Assembly (NCBI GenBank): GCA_963840435.1
Contig: CAWIYY010000020.1
Span: 1-64,000 of the forward strand
Length of the DNA: 64,000 nucleotides
Origin: Bog-473 sp963840435
GTDB lineage: Bacteria > Actinomycetota > Acidimicrobiia > Acidimicrobiales > RAAP-2
Direction of reading: 5' to 3'
A model generated the notes under the pieces. That model was not told where the DNA came from. It saw only the letters and a list, made by a program, of their open reading frames with translations, and did not search any database. Shown piece after piece: positions 1 through 8,751 of this stretch (the stretch's first letter is position 1; the number at the start of each line of letters is the position of its first letter). A program made the translations under genes and the position numbers.

Positions 1-786
1 CGCCGCGCGCTGGACGGCATCGAAGACGACGGCGCTGGGGTCGCCCCCTTCGGCGCCCTGCACGATCTCGGTGCCGGTGCGCTCGGCCCACATGGCCAGC
101 TGCTCGGCCGCAGCGGCCCGGAAGGTGTCCCCGGCAGCCAGGAGCACCGAGCGCCCGTCCGCCGACTGGCGCCGGGCCAGCTTGCCGATGGTGGTCGTCT
201 TGCCCACGCCGTTCACACCGACGACGAGCCAGACGTCTGGCTTGCCGGCCAGGCCATCGAAGCGCAGCGTCCGCTCCCCCGCCGTCTCGAGCAGCCGGCG
301 GATGGAGTCTCCGAGCGCCTTGAGCAGATCGTCGCCGCCCGAGACCTCCTTGGTCGCCACCTTCGCCTTGAGCTCGTCGAGGAGCGCGTCCGTCGTGGCC
401 ACGCCGACGTCGGCCCGGATGAGTGCCTCCTCCAGCGACTCCCAGGTGGCCTGGTCGATGCGGCCGGTGCGCAGCGAGGCCACGGCCCCGCTGAAGAGCC
501 CGCGCACGCTGCCCAGACGGCTGCGGTAGGTGGCGGGCGGCGCGACCTCCTCGGCCGGGACGACCGCCTCTTCGAGGACCTCGATCTCGTCGAGCGTCTC
601 CGGTTCGGCTACGGGGACGGGGGTCTGTGTGGGTGGTGCCTGGGGTGGCGGCGGAGCCGGTGGCCGGGCGACCTCGGTGGGCGGCGCCGTCGCGGTTCCC
701 CCGCCGCGGCGGCCCCGGGTGACGACGAAGCCGACGGCGGCCAGGACGACCAGCGCGACGACGATGACGATGATGAGGACGGTCAC
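1..786 (-). CDS. ftsY: Signal recognition particle receptor FtsY (C-terminus cut by window edge)
   Basis: FtsY is the membrane-bound SRP receptor GTPase that brings ribosomes making membrane proteins to the Sec translocon. 262 codons are visible. A hydrophobic stretch at residues 3-23 would anchor the protein, followed by a Pro/Glu-rich acidic linker, an N domain, and the G-domain P-loop GVNGVGKTTT near residue 190. The DTFRAAAAEQL segment after it is the SRP-GTPase G2 region. The GTG start overlaps the stop of the upstream 44-codon gene (GTGA), so the genes are probably translationally coupled. The distal G domain lies outside the window. Confidence 0.95.
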   Translation of the reverse strand, partial: MTVLIIVIVVALVVLAAVGFVVTRGRRGGGTATAPPTEVARPPAPPPPQAPPTQTPVPVAEPETLDEIEVLEEAVVPAEEVAPPATYRSRLGSVRGLFSGAVASLRTGRIDQATWESLEEALIRADVGVATTDALLDELKAKVATKEVSGGDDLLKALGDSIRRLLETAGERTLRFDGLAGKPDVWLVVGVNGVGKTTTIGKLARRQSADGRSVLLAAGDTFRAAAAEQLAMWAERTGTEIVQGAEGGDPSAVVFDAVQRAA

Positions 787-917
787 GTGCCTTCGCTCTC
801 GTCGTACTCGGTGTCGTCGTACTCACGGAGCCGGCGCCGGCTGCGCGCCATTGCGGTGCCGCCGGCCACGAGCACCAGCACGGCCACCAGAGCCAGAACG
901 ATGACCAGCGATCCCAT
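783..917 (-). CDS. 44-residue single-pass membrane protein between smc and ftsY
   Basis: This small ORF is not a family I can name. The product begins MGSLVIVLALVAVLVLVAGG, an almost purely aliphatic segment long enough for one transmembrane helix (residues 3-20). It continues with a basic patch (RSRRRLR, residues 25-31) and an acidic tail rich in D, E and Y. Its ATG overlaps the smc stop (TGATG) and its TGA overlaps the ftsY GTG start (GTGA). Overlaps on both sides and a well-formed membrane helix argue for a translated gene. The basic patch after the helix predicts the tail in the cytoplasm. Confidence 0.65.
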   Translation of the reverse strand: MGSLVIVLALVAVLVLVAGGTAMARSRRRLREYDDTEYDESEGT

Positions 918-3900
918 CAGGCGGGCTCCCTCTCCTTGGCCACCCTCTGGCTCACGACCTGTGAGGAACCGCCCGGGGCCATGGTCACGCCGTAGAGCGC
1001 GTCCCCGGTCTCCATCGTCCGCTTCTGGTGGCTCACGATCAGCAGTTGGGCCTCGTCGCGGAACTCGTGCACCAGCGTGAGGAACCGGCTGAGGTTCACG
1101 TCGTCGAGCGCGGCCTCCACCTCGTCCATCATGTAGAAGGGCGAGGGCCGGCTGCGGAAGACGGCGAAGAGGAAGGCCAGCGCGGCCATCGAGCGCTCAC
1201 CACCCGAGAGCAGGGACACCCGGCGCACGTTGCGCCCAGCCGGGCGGACCTCGATCTCGACGCCGGTGTTCAACAAATCGTCGGGCTCGAGCAGGACCAG
1301 CCGTCCCGTGCCCCCCGGGAAGAGCATGGCCACCAGGGTGGAGAAGTGCTCGTTCACGTCGGCCGCCGCGGAGGCGAACGAGGACATGATCTCCTGGTCG
1401 AGGGTGCGCACCACCTCGTGCAGCTCGCGCCGGGCGCCCCGCACGTCGTCCACCTGTGCCTCGAGCTCCTTGTGACGCTCCTCGAGCACGGAGAGCTCTT
1501 CGAGGGCGAGCGGGTTCACCGGTCCCAGCGCGGCCAGCTTGCGTTCGAGTTCCGCGGCGTGCTGGGAGAGCGACAGGCCCTCGGGCGCGTCGGGTACGGG
1601 CAGTCCCGTGAGCTGCTCGGGGGTGGCCTCGAGGTCGCGGCCGATGTGCTCGGCGAGCGACTCCGTGCGCAGATCGACTTCGTTGAGCTCGAGGTCGAGG
1701 GTGCGCGTCCGGCTCCGCACGGCCTCGAGTCGCTGCTCGGTGGTGTGCCGGTCCTGGCGCAGCTGCTCGAGCTTCTCGCCGCCGGCCCGGACGGCGTCGA
1801 CCTGGTCCTGGTAGTCGTGGCGCAGCGCGTCGAAGATGCCGTCGAGCCGCTCGTGTTCGCGCTCGACCACCTGCTCCAGCCGGGCCAGCGCCGCGCCCTC
1901 GGCCTCGAGCCGCTCGCGGCGGGCGGCGGCGGAGGCTCGCTCCTCCGCGTGCCCCTGGAGACGGCGCTCCACCTCGGCCTGGCGTTCGCCCAGGACGCGG
2001 CGACGCTCGGCCAGGCCGGCCACCCGGACCTCGAGCTCCTGCTGGCGCCGGCGCACGTCCTGACGGCGTGCGACCAGCTCGGCCCAGGCGGCGCTCGCCT
2101 CTTGGAGCGCGGGCAGGGAGTCGGCCAACCGGGTGCCCTCGGCCGTCACCTCGGCCAGGCGGCGCTCCGCCTCGGCCACGGCGGTGCGGGCCTCCTCGAG
2201 CTCGGTGCCCAGGCGCTTCCGCTCCTCGGTCACCCGGACCGCGTCGATCCCGGCCGCCTCGAGGGCCGACGCGTGCCGGTCGGATGCACGCTCGGCCGCG
2301 GCGCGCCCGTCGCGGCAGCGGGCCAACGCGATGCGCGCGTCGGACAGGGCGGCCCGGGCCAGCTCGGCCTTGGCGGCGGCCTCTTCCGCGCGCTGGCCCG
2401 CTTCCTCGACCGCCACCGCCGTCACCACGCCCGATCCCGAACGGACCCGCCACCCGGTCGCCGCGAAGCGGTCGCCTTCGGGCGTCACCACGATGAGGTC
2501 GTCCCGGGCCAGCGAGAGGTCGATGGCCTCCTCCCACCCGTCGACCCGCACGGCCCGACCCACCAATGCGTCGAGCACCGACTCGGCCGCGTCGCCGCCC
2601 CGGCGGGCCCGCACGTGTGCCCGGACCGGCTCGGCGCTGCTGCCCGCAGGCAGGTCGTTGGCCCCGGCTGTCTCGGTCCCGTTCGAGTAGCGCGGGGCCA
2701 ACACCGCGCCGGTGACGCCCCGCTCGCGCAGGGTGGCCAGCGCGGCCTGGGCCGAACGGCGCCCGTCGACCACGACGGCGGCCACCCCGGCCCCGGCGGC
2801 CGCCTCGAAGGCGGAGTCCCATCCTTCGTCGATCTCGACCAGGTCGACCAGAGAACCGACGACCCCGTCGACCTCGCGCAGCAGTTCGCGGCCGCCCGCC
2901 CCCTGGAGGTCGGACAGCGCACGCTCGAGCGCCTCGGCCCGGGCCGCGGTGCGGTGCCGGGCCTCCTCGGCCTCGTCGGCCGCAGCCTGGGCCGTCTCCG
3001 CCCCCGACGCGGCCGCTTCGAGCTCGGCACTGCGGGCCGTCAGGTCCGCCTGCAGTGCCGCCGCAGCCTGCTCGAGCTCGGTGGCGGAGCTCGACTGCAG
3101 ATCGGCCCGCACGGCGGCGGCCGTGTTGCGCTGCTCGAGCGCCTCGACCCGGGCGCGTTGCCCGTCGATGTCCTGCTGCTCGCGGGCGAGGGCCCGTGTG
3201 AGCAGCTCGCGGCGCGTGCGCACGGCGGCCATGGCCTCGTCCGGTTCTGCGGCGTCGCCCAGTGCGCCCGCCCACCGCTCGCGGAGCGCGGTCTCCTCGG
3301 CGTCCACCGTCTCGAGGGCCTGCTCGAGCTCCCTCTGCTCGGTCCCGCTCCCCGACGCCGCCGCCTCGCCCTCGGCGGCCGCCAGCTCGGAAGCCAGGCG
3401 TGCCGCTTCGGCTTCGAGCGTGGACACGACGTCCTCGTCGGCCGCCGCATCCAACGCGGCCACGACGCCCCGACCGCGCTCGCGCAGCACGCCGGTGAGA
3501 CCCCGGGCCCGCTCCACCAGACCCTGGACCCGGCCCAGCGCGTTGGCCAGGTCCTCCTCGCGGCGCGAGGCCAGCTCGGCCGTGGTCGACGTCGCCTCGG
3601 CGTCGAGCTGTTCGAGGGCGCCGTGGAGCTCGATCTCCTCGTCCCGGCACACGGCCAGGTTCTGGCCTGCCGTCAGGCGCCGGCTCGTGAGGTCGGCCAT
3701 CTCGCTGCCGGCCAGGTAGCGGCGCACGGCCAGGAGCTCGGCCGCCACGGTGTCGTGCGAGCGGGCGGCTGCAGCCTGGCGCTCGAGCGGGCGGATCTGG
3801 CGGCGCACCTCGCGCACCAGGTCACCGAGGCGCTCGAGGTTCTCGGCGGTGGCGGCCAGTCGGCGTTCGGCCCGCTCGCGGCGCCGCCGGTGCTTCAACA

Positions 3901-4399
3901 CGCCCGCCGCTTCCTCGATGATGGCCCGCCGGTCCTCGGGCCGAGCGTTGAGCACGGTGTCGAGCTGGCCCTGGCCGATGATCATGTGCTGCTGGCGCCC
4001 CACGCCCGAGTCGCTCAGCAGCTCTTGAATGTCGAGCAGGCGGCACGGCGCACCATTGATGGCGTACTCGCTGTCGCCAGAGCGGAAGAGCGTGCGGGTG
4101 ATGGTCACCTCGGACAGGTCGACCGACAGCTTGCCCGACGCGTTGTCGATGGTGAGCGAGACCTCGGCCCGGCCCAGCTGGGGCCGCGACGACGTCCCGG
4201 CGAAAATGACGTCCTCCATCTTGGCCGAGCGCAGCGAGCGCGGGCCCTGGGCCCCGAGTACCCAGGTGACGGCGTCGACCACGTTGGACTTGCCGCTCCC
4301 GTTCGGTCCCACCACCACGGTGATCCCCGGCTCGAATTCCAACACGGTGGGGTCGGCGAAGGACTTGAACCCCTTCATGCTGAGCGACTTCAAGAACAT
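917..4399 (-). CDS. smc: Chromosome segregation ATPase SMC
   Basis: SMC forms the ring-shaped condensin-like ATPase that organises and segregates the chromosome, normally with ScpA/ScpB. The 1160-residue length is typical. The N-terminal head has the P-loop GPNGSGKS at about residues 31-38. Two long Glu/Arg/Ala-rich coiled coils flank a hinge near residues 500-650. The C-terminal head has the ABC signature LLSGGERS and Walker B ending in DEVEAALDD. The ATG start places the MFLKSLSMKGFKSFAD beginning exactly where the family starts. It lies 58 bases after mutM and overlaps the small membrane-protein gene downstream. Confidence 0.97.
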   Translation of the reverse strand: MFLKSLSMKGFKSFADPTVLEFEPGITVVVGPNGSGKSNVVDAVTWVLGAQGPRSLRSAKMEDVIFAGTSSRPQLGRAEVSLTIDNASGKLSVDLSEVTITRTLFRSGDSEYAINGAPCRLLDIQELLSDSGVGRQQHMIIGQGQLDTVLNARPEDRRAIIEEAAGVLKHRRRRERAERRLAATAENLERLGDLVREVRRQIRPLERQAAAARSHDTVAAELLAVRRYLAGSEMADLTSRRLTAGQNLAVCRDEEIELHGALEQLDAEATSTTAELASRREEDLANALGRVQGLVERARGLTGVLRERGRGVVAALDAAADEDVVSTLEAEAARLASELAAAEGEAAASGSGTEQRELEQALETVDAEETALRERWAGALGDAAEPDEAMAAVRTRRELLTRALAREQQDIDGQRARVEALEQRNTAAAVRADLQSSSATELEQAAAALQADLTARSAELEAAASGAETAQAAADEAEEARHRTAARAEALERALSDLQGAGGRELLREVDGVVGSLVDLVEIDEGWDSAFEAAAGAGVAAVVVDGRRSAQAALATLRERGVTGAVLAPRYSNGTETAGANDLPAGSSAEPVRAHVRARRGGDAAESVLDALVGRAVRVDGWEEAIDLSLARDDLIVVTPEGDRFAATGWRVRSGSGVVTAVAVEEAGQRAEEAAAKAELARAALSDARIALARCRDGRAAAERASDRHASALEAAGIDAVRVTEERKRLGTELEEARTAVAEAERRLAEVTAEGTRLADSLPALQEASAAWAELVARRQDVRRRQQELEVRVAGLAERRRVLGERQAEVERRLQGHAEERASAAARRERLEAEGAALARLEQVVEREHERLDGIFDALRHDYQDQVDAVRAGGEKLEQLRQDRHTTEQRLEAVRSRTRTLDLELNEVDLRTESLAEHIGRDLEATPEQLTGLPVPDAPEGLSLSQHAAELERKLAALGPVNPLALEELSVLEERHKELEAQVDDVRGARRELHEVVRTLDQEIMSSFASAAADVNEHFSTLVAMLFPGGTGRLVLLEPDDLLNTGVEIEVRPAGRNVRRVSLLSGGERSMAALAFLFAVFRSRPSPFYMMDEVEAALDDVNLSRFLTLVHEFRDEAQLLIVSHQKRTMETGDALYGVTMAPGGSSQVVSQRVAKEREPA

Positions 4400-4457
4400 C
4401 GGGGCGACGTTACCGGCTGCCTACCGGGTCGGGGGGACTCTGGCGGCCCCGCCGCGC

Positions 4458-5357
4458 TCAGATCTGGCAGTGATCGCAGAAGAAGGTCGAGCGCCCGCCC
4501 GCCTTGACCCGGACGATCGTGTTGCGGCAGCGCCGGCAGGGCTCGCCCTCCCGGTCGTAGACCTGATGCGAACCCTGGAAATCCCCCAGCTCGCCGAAGA
4601 GGTCGCGGTACTGCTCGTCGGCCAGCGAGGAACCCCGGTGCTTGATCGCGTCGGCCAGCGTCTCGACGATGGCCCGGTAGAGCCGGCGCACCTCGGTCGT
4701 GGTGAGCGAATCGGCGGGGCGGTCGTAGCGCAGGCCGGCCTGGTAGAGCATCTCGTCGGAATAGAGGTTCCCGATGCCCGCCGTGAAGCTCTGGTCCATC
4801 AGCAGGGGCTTGATGGCCCCATGATGCTGGCGCAGCAGCAGGCCGAAGCGGTCCCAGCTCATGAGATCCTCGATCGGATCGAACCCCAGGTGGGCCAGCT
4901 CCGGCACCGCCTTGCGGATGGCCGTCCCGTCCCCGCCCGATGTCCCTGACACCGGCGAGAGCGGCGTCCCATCCGCCTTCAGGGGGGGCGTCGAGACGAA
5001 GAGCTCGCCGAAGGTCCGCGGATCCACGTAGCGCAGCTCGCCACCCTGGGTGAAGGTGATCACGACGTGGGTGTGCTTCGGCTTGGGATCCTTGACCGAC
5101 TTCACCCGGAGGAGTTGGCCGCTCATGCCGAGGTGGACGACGAGGGTGTCCCCATTGTCGAGGGTCATGAGCAGGTACTTGCCCAACCGACCCACCGACT
5201 TGATGGTCCGACCCTCGAGCATGCCGCGGAACTGCTTCGCCGAGGGATGCCGGCGCACCGAGCGGCCGTTGGCCACCGAGACGGCCTTGATCTTGCGGCC
5301 GACCACCTCTCGGGAAAGGTCCTGGCGGAGGGTCTCGACCTCGGGCAACTCAGGCAC
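4458..5357 (-). CDS. mutM: Formamidopyrimidine-DNA glycosylase (Fpg/MutM)
   Basis: MutM is a bifunctional base-excision repair glycosylase/AP lyase that removes 8-oxoguanine and ring-opened purines. The product starts MPELPEVET, which supplies the catalytic N-terminal proline and the adjacent glutamate after Met removal. GKYLL near residue 60 carries the conserved lysine. The C-terminus has a complete four-cysteine zinc finger (CRRC and CDHC, about residues 275-296). Its length of 299 residues is slightly above average because of an insertion near residue 130 rich in Thr, Gly and Ser. The start overlaps the rnc stop by 8 bases. Confidence 0.96.
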   Translation of the reverse strand: MPELPEVETLRQDLSREVVGRKIKAVSVANGRSVRRHPSAKQFRGMLEGRTIKSVGRLGKYLLMTLDNGDTLVVHLGMSGQLLRVKSVKDPKPKHTHVVITFTQGGELRYVDPRTFGELFVSTPPLKADGTPLSPVSGTSGGDGTAIRKAVPELAHLGFDPIEDLMSWDRFGLLLRQHHGAIKPLLMDQSFTAGIGNLYSDEMLYQAGLRYDRPADSLTTTEVRRLYRAIVETLADAIKHRGSSLADEQYRDLFGELGDFQGSHQVYDREGEPCRRCRNTIVRVKAGGRSTFFCDHCQI

Positions 5358-6081
5358 TGGTGGTCAGCTCCTCCCAGGCGCGGCGGGCCGCCTCCTGCTC
5401 CGCGTCCTTCTTCGAGCGACCCTCGCCCCGGCCCATCGATCTCCCGGCGAGGAAGACCTCGGCCACGTAGGCCCGATCGTGATCGGGCCCCGATCCCTCG
5501 ACCACGTAGCGAGGCGTGCCGTCTCCCTCGCGCACCGCCCTCTCCTGGAGCCGGCTCTTGTGGTCGAAGTCGTCGGGCTCTTGCCCCGCCCGCTCGATGG
5601 CCTCGCCCAGCTCCCGCAGGACCAGGTGCTCAGCCGCCTCCCAGCCGCCGTCGAGGTACACCGAGCCGAGGACGGCCTCGAAGGCGTCAGCCAGGATGGA
5701 CGCCTTGGTCCGACCGCCCGAGGTCTCTTCGCCCCGGCCCAGGAGCAGCACGTCACCCACCCCGAGACCTGCGGCGACTTTGGCGAGCACGCGGGCGTTG
5801 ACCACGGCGGAGCGGACCTTGGCCAGCTTGCCCTCGGGGAAGTCGGGAAACCGCTCGTAGGTGTGTCGGGCCACGATGAGGCCCAGGACGGCGTCGCCGA
5901 GGAACTCCAAGCGTTCGTTCGAGGGCGCGCCACCCTCCCGCTCGCCACACCAGCTGCGATGGGCCAGGGCGTGCTGCAAGAGCGTCAGGTTGGCGAAGAC
6001 GTAGCCAAGTCGTTCGGCCAGGACGGCCGCACCCTCAGCGCCGGCCTCAACCCGCCTCGAGCTTGGCGTAGACGTAGTCAA
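5350..6081 (-). CDS. rnc: Ribonuclease III
   Basis: RNase III cleaves double-stranded RNA and matures rRNA precursors. The catalytic domain carries the signature NERLEFLGDAVLG and the later acidic cluster DAFEAVLGSVYLDGG. The C-terminal third is a dsRNA-binding domain ending in a KKDAEQEAARRAWEEL helix. The start shown is a TTG lying inside the end of acpP, giving a 35-base overlap; no in-frame ATG or GTG is available before the conserved core, so initiation by TTG is likely. Order acpP, rnc, mutM, smc matches other actinobacteria. Confidence 0.95.
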   Translation of the reverse strand: MTTSTPSSRRVEAGAEGAAVLAERLGYVFANLTLLQHALAHRSWCGEREGGAPSNERLEFLGDAVLGLIVARHTYERFPDFPEGKLAKVRSAVVNARVLAKVAAGLGVGDVLLLGRGEETSGGRTKASILADAFEAVLGSVYLDGGWEAAEHLVLRELGEAIERAGQEPDDFDHKSRLQERAVREGDGTPRYVVEGSGPDHDRAYVAEVFLAGRSMGRGEGRSKKDAEQEAARRAWEELTTSA

Positions 6082-6343
6082 CAGCGTCCCGGACCGTGCG
6101 CAGATCCTCGAGGTCCTCGTCGTCGATGCGGAAGCCGACGGTTCGCTCCCCCAACTCCTCTTCGAGCGCCTCGACCAGCTCGATGAGAGCCAGGGAGTCG
6201 GCGTCGAGGTCCTCGACGAACGAAGCCCCTTCGGTGATCGACGTGGGGTCCGTCTCCAAAATGTCGGCCAGCTGGTCGCGGATCAGCTCGAAGACCCCGT
6301 TCCTGTCGAGGGGGCCCTGGTTGGTGTGGGTTTCCGCTGGCAC
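6047..6343 (-). CDS. acpP: Acyl carrier protein
   Basis: This small acidic protein (98 residues) carries growing acyl chains in type II fatty-acid synthesis. The phosphopantetheine attachment motif DADSL is present with the serine at residue 50, followed by the acidic helix LIELVEALEEELG. The N-terminus is about 15 residues longer than Escherichia coli ACP. The start is GTG. It follows plsX, whose product uses acyl-ACP, by 61 bases, and it overlaps the start of rnc. Confidence 0.93.
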   Translation of the reverse strand: MPAETHTNQGPLDRNGVFELIRDQLADILETDPTSITEGASFVEDLDADSLALIELVEALEEELGERTVGFRIDDEDLEDLRTVRDAVDYVYAKLEAG

Positions 6344-6404
6344 GGGACCAGTGTACGTGTGACGAGGGTGTTACCGCCGACTTACCGCCCCTGAGCTGGG
6401 ACTT

Positions 6405-7439
6405 TCAGTCGTTTCCCCTGGGCCGCACCGCCGCCGCCACGTGGTCGGCCAACCCCCGGGTTGCACACTCGTGGGCCACGATGACCGCGTTCATCATGGC
6501 GGTTGCGCTCGAGGAACCGTGGCTGATGACACAGATCCCGTCGGTGCCGAGCAGCATGGCCCCTCCGGTGTTCTCGGGCTCGAATTCGGCGACGAGGGGC
6601 AACAGGTGGGGCAGGAGCGTGGATGAGGCCTGTCTGGTCTCGTCGTCGGTCCCGAACACCCCCAGCAGGGTGTCGAAGAGGAAACGCAACGACCCCTCCA
6701 GGGTCTTGAGGGTGACGTTGCCGGTGAAGCCGTCCGTGACCACGACGTCGGCCGGCGAGGGCAGCAGGTCCCGGCCCTCCAGGTTGCCCACGAATTCGAA
6801 ACCGCCGGCCGCACTCGCCTCGGCCAGAAGGCCGTGTGTCTCCTTGACCAGGGGCGTGCCCTTGGTCGGCTCCTCCCCGATGGAGAGCAGCCCGACGGTG
6901 GGCGATGCGGTGCCGAAGCGTGCCGCGGCGTACGCAGCCCCCATCTGGGCGAACTGCACCAGCATGGCGGCCGTGCATTCGGCGTTGGCGCCAGCATCCA
7001 CCAGCACCGCAGGCGTCCGCCCCAGGCGGGGCAGCGGAGTGGCGATGCACGGGCGGACGACGCCGGGCAGGCGGCCCATGCGCAGCAACGCCGCGGCCAT
7101 GGTGGCACCGGTGTTGCCGGCGGAGACCATGGCGGAGGCTTTGCCGTCGCGCACCAGCTCAGCGACACGAACCAGCGAGGAGTCCTTCTTGCGGCGCACG
7201 CCGCCGGCCGGGTCCTCGTCCATGCCGATGACCTCGGTGCAGGGCACCAGCTCGAGTCCGCCGGTGTCGCCGACCTGTTCGGGTGGGCCGACCAGGACAA
7301 TGGCGATCCCGTGCTCCTCGGAGGCCCGCCTGGCGCCCTCGACGATCTCTCCGGGCGCCTTGTCGCCGCCCATGGCGTCGACGGCCACCGGCAGGCTGGC
7401 CAGCGTCTCCGGTGTCGGACGCTCGCCCCTCCGGCTCAA
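6405..7439 (-). CDS. plsX: Phosphate acyltransferase PlsX
   Basis: PlsX converts acyl-ACP and phosphate to acyl-phosphate, the first step of phosphatidic-acid synthesis in most bacteria. The diagnostic VAVDAMGGDKAPGEIV motif is near the N-terminus, and SAGNTGA and the late VTDGFTGNVTLKTLEG motif are also present. The longest frame starts with a TTG one base after the rpmF stop. A GTG at 7388 would begin directly at VAVDAMGGD and resembles the usual family start, so the first 17 residues are uncertain. Confidence 0.95.
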   Translation of the reverse strand: MSRRGERPTPETLASLPVAVDAMGGDKAPGEIVEGARRASEEHGIAIVLVGPPEQVGDTGGLELVPCTEVIGMDEDPAGGVRRKKDSSLVRVAELVRDGKASAMVSAGNTGATMAAALLRMGRLPGVVRPCIATPLPRLGRTPAVLVDAGANAECTAAMLVQFAQMGAAYAAARFGTASPTVGLLSIGEEPTKGTPLVKETHGLLAEASAAGGFEFVGNLEGRDLLPSPADVVVTDGFTGNVTLKTLEGSLRFLFDTLLGVFGTDDETRQASSTLLPHLLPLVAEFEPENTGGAMLLGTDGICVISHGSSSATAMMNAVIVAHECATRGLADHVAAAVRPRGND

Positions 7440-7440
7440 G

Positions 7441-7620
7441 TCAGTCGACCTCGATCGCCTGGCGACCCTTGTACCAGCCGCAATTGGGGCACACGACGTG
7501 CGGTGTCTTCGACCTCTGGCAGTGCGGGCACACGCTCAGGGCCGGAAGGGACAGCCGCCAGGCTCCGGCCTGGTGGGAGTGGCCCTTTGCTTTGGACTTC
7601 TTCTTCTTCGGGACGGCCAT
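7441..7620 (-). CDS. rpmF: 50S ribosomal protein L32
   Basis: The 59-residue product begins MAVPKKKKSKAKGHSHQAG, the classic L32 N-terminus, and carries a four-cysteine zinc ribbon (CPHC and CPNC, residues 31-47), so this is the C+ zinc-binding form. The ATG is chosen because the longer frame upstream runs back into the DUF177 gene without homology. Linkage to a DUF177 gene upstream and plsX downstream is a widespread bacterial arrangement that joins translation and lipid synthesis. Confidence 0.96.
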   Translation of the reverse strand: MAVPKKKKSKAKGHSHQAGAWRLSLPALSVCPHCQRSKTPHVVCPNCGWYKGRQAIEVD

Positions 7621-7669
7621 GACGGGTCTCCAAAAACGGTTGGGTGGGGCGCGCCGATGCCGCCTCGGA

Positions 7670-8188
7670 CTACCGGAGCGCGTCGAGATTAGCCCATCGG
7701 GGGTCGACCGGGGCAACGCAGCCGCAGTCGCCCTCGTTCCGGTTGGCCCCGCACTGGGAGCACAAGCCGGCGCAGTCGTCCCGGCACAGGGGGGCCATGG
7801 GCAGCTCGAGGACGATGGCGTCGCGCACCAGCGGCCCGAGATCGATCGTGTCGTCGACGATCGGGTAGAAGTCGTCGTCGGCGTCGTTGCCGAAGCGCTC
7901 GTGCACCGGGATCTCCAGCTCACCGGTGACGGGCTCGGCGCAGCGGCGGCAGAGGCCGACCCACGGGGCCCGGACCGTGCCTGCGGCCTCGATGCCGCCC
8001 TCGAATGGGATCAATTCAAGATCCGCCTCCGCCTCGGCTCCGGCGGGGACCACGCTGCGACCAGGATCGATGCCGGCGGCGTCCATGGGCCCGGCGAGCG
8101 CCACCTCGCCCCGGCGAACGACGTGCTCGGAGCGGGCCGGCGCCCGGCGCAGGCGCGCCACGTGGACCACAAAGGGGTCGCTGGCCAT
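7670..8188 (-). CDS. DUF177 / YceD family protein
   Basis: This 172-residue protein belongs to the YceD/DUF177 family, almost always encoded next to rpmF; work on other bacteria and on plants links the family to 23S rRNA accumulation. Visible landmarks are the CRRCAEP motif near residue 81 and the C-terminal pair CRDDCAGLCSQCGANRNEGDC, a likely metal-binding cluster. It overlaps the coiled-coil gene upstream by an ATGA and lies 49 bases before rpmF. Confidence 0.88.
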   Translation of the reverse strand: MASDPFVVHVARLRRAPARSEHVVRRGEVALAGPMDAAGIDPGRSVVPAGAEAEADLELIPFEGGIEAAGTVRAPWVGLCRRCAEPVTGELEIPVHERFGNDADDDFYPIVDDTIDLGPLVRDAIVLELPMAPLCRDDCAGLCSQCGANRNEGDCGCVAPVDPRWANLDALR

Positions 8189-8751
8189 CAGGACTGGTCC
8201 TGATCGAAGAAGCCGTCCTCCTCAATCCCAGCTTCCTCGTCCTCTTGGCTCGGGCCCACCACGGGAGCGGCCAGTCTGGCCCGGCCCGCCTGCACGGTGC
8301 GGGTCAGCCGGTCGAGCACGATCTCCATTCCGGCCAGCTTGGTGTCCACGAAATCCTCGGCCTGGTGCCGGAGCGCCCGGGCCTCCTCGTTGGCGTCGTC
8401 GAGGATGCGCTGGGCCACCGAGTTGGCCTGCCTCACGATCTCGGTGCGCTGGACCATGTGCTCGGCCTGCGCCCGGACGTCGTCCATCAGCGCCTCGGCC
8501 TCACGACTGCGCTCGGCCATGAACTCCTCGCGCTCGCGTAGGAGCCAGCGGGCCTGGCGCAACTCGTCGGGCATCGCCTCCAGCGCGGCGTGGACGAGGG
8601 AGGTGACCTCCTCCCGCGACACCATGGCGGAGGATGAGAGCGGCATCGACTTGGCCGCGGCCATCACGTCGAGCAACTGATTGAGGATGGATTCGACGCC
8701 GACCTCGGCAATCGGCTGCTCCTCCTCGATGTCGAGGAACTGGTCGCTCAT
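8188..8751 (-). CDS. DivIVA-like coiled-coil septation protein (SepIVA-type)
   Basis: The 187-residue product is mostly charged helix with heptad-like spacing from about residue 45 to 150, flanked by acidic disordered ends; it has no signal peptide or membrane segment. The position between coaD and the DUF177 gene matches Mycobacterium tuberculosis Rv2927c (SepIVA), a septum/cell-elongation factor, and the size and coiled-coil character fit. The assignment rests mainly on this context. Its ATG overlaps the coaD stop and its stop overlaps the DUF177 start, so the three genes are translationally linked. Confidence 0.7.
   Translation of the reverse strand: MSDQFLDIEEEQPIAEVGVESILNQLLDVMAAAKSMPLSSSAMVSREEVTSLVHAALEAMPDELRQARWLLREREEFMAERSREAEALMDDVRAQAEHMVQRTEIVRQANSVAQRILDDANEEARALRHQAEDFVDTKLAGMEIVLDRLTRTVQAGRARLAAPVVGPSQEDEEAGIEEDGFFDQDQS

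Noticed and set aside
1028..4507. 1159-codon plus-strand frame opposite smc
   Set aside because: It mirrors smc codons, is His/Gly/Arg/Leu-rich without domains, and is a product of high GC in the antisense frame.
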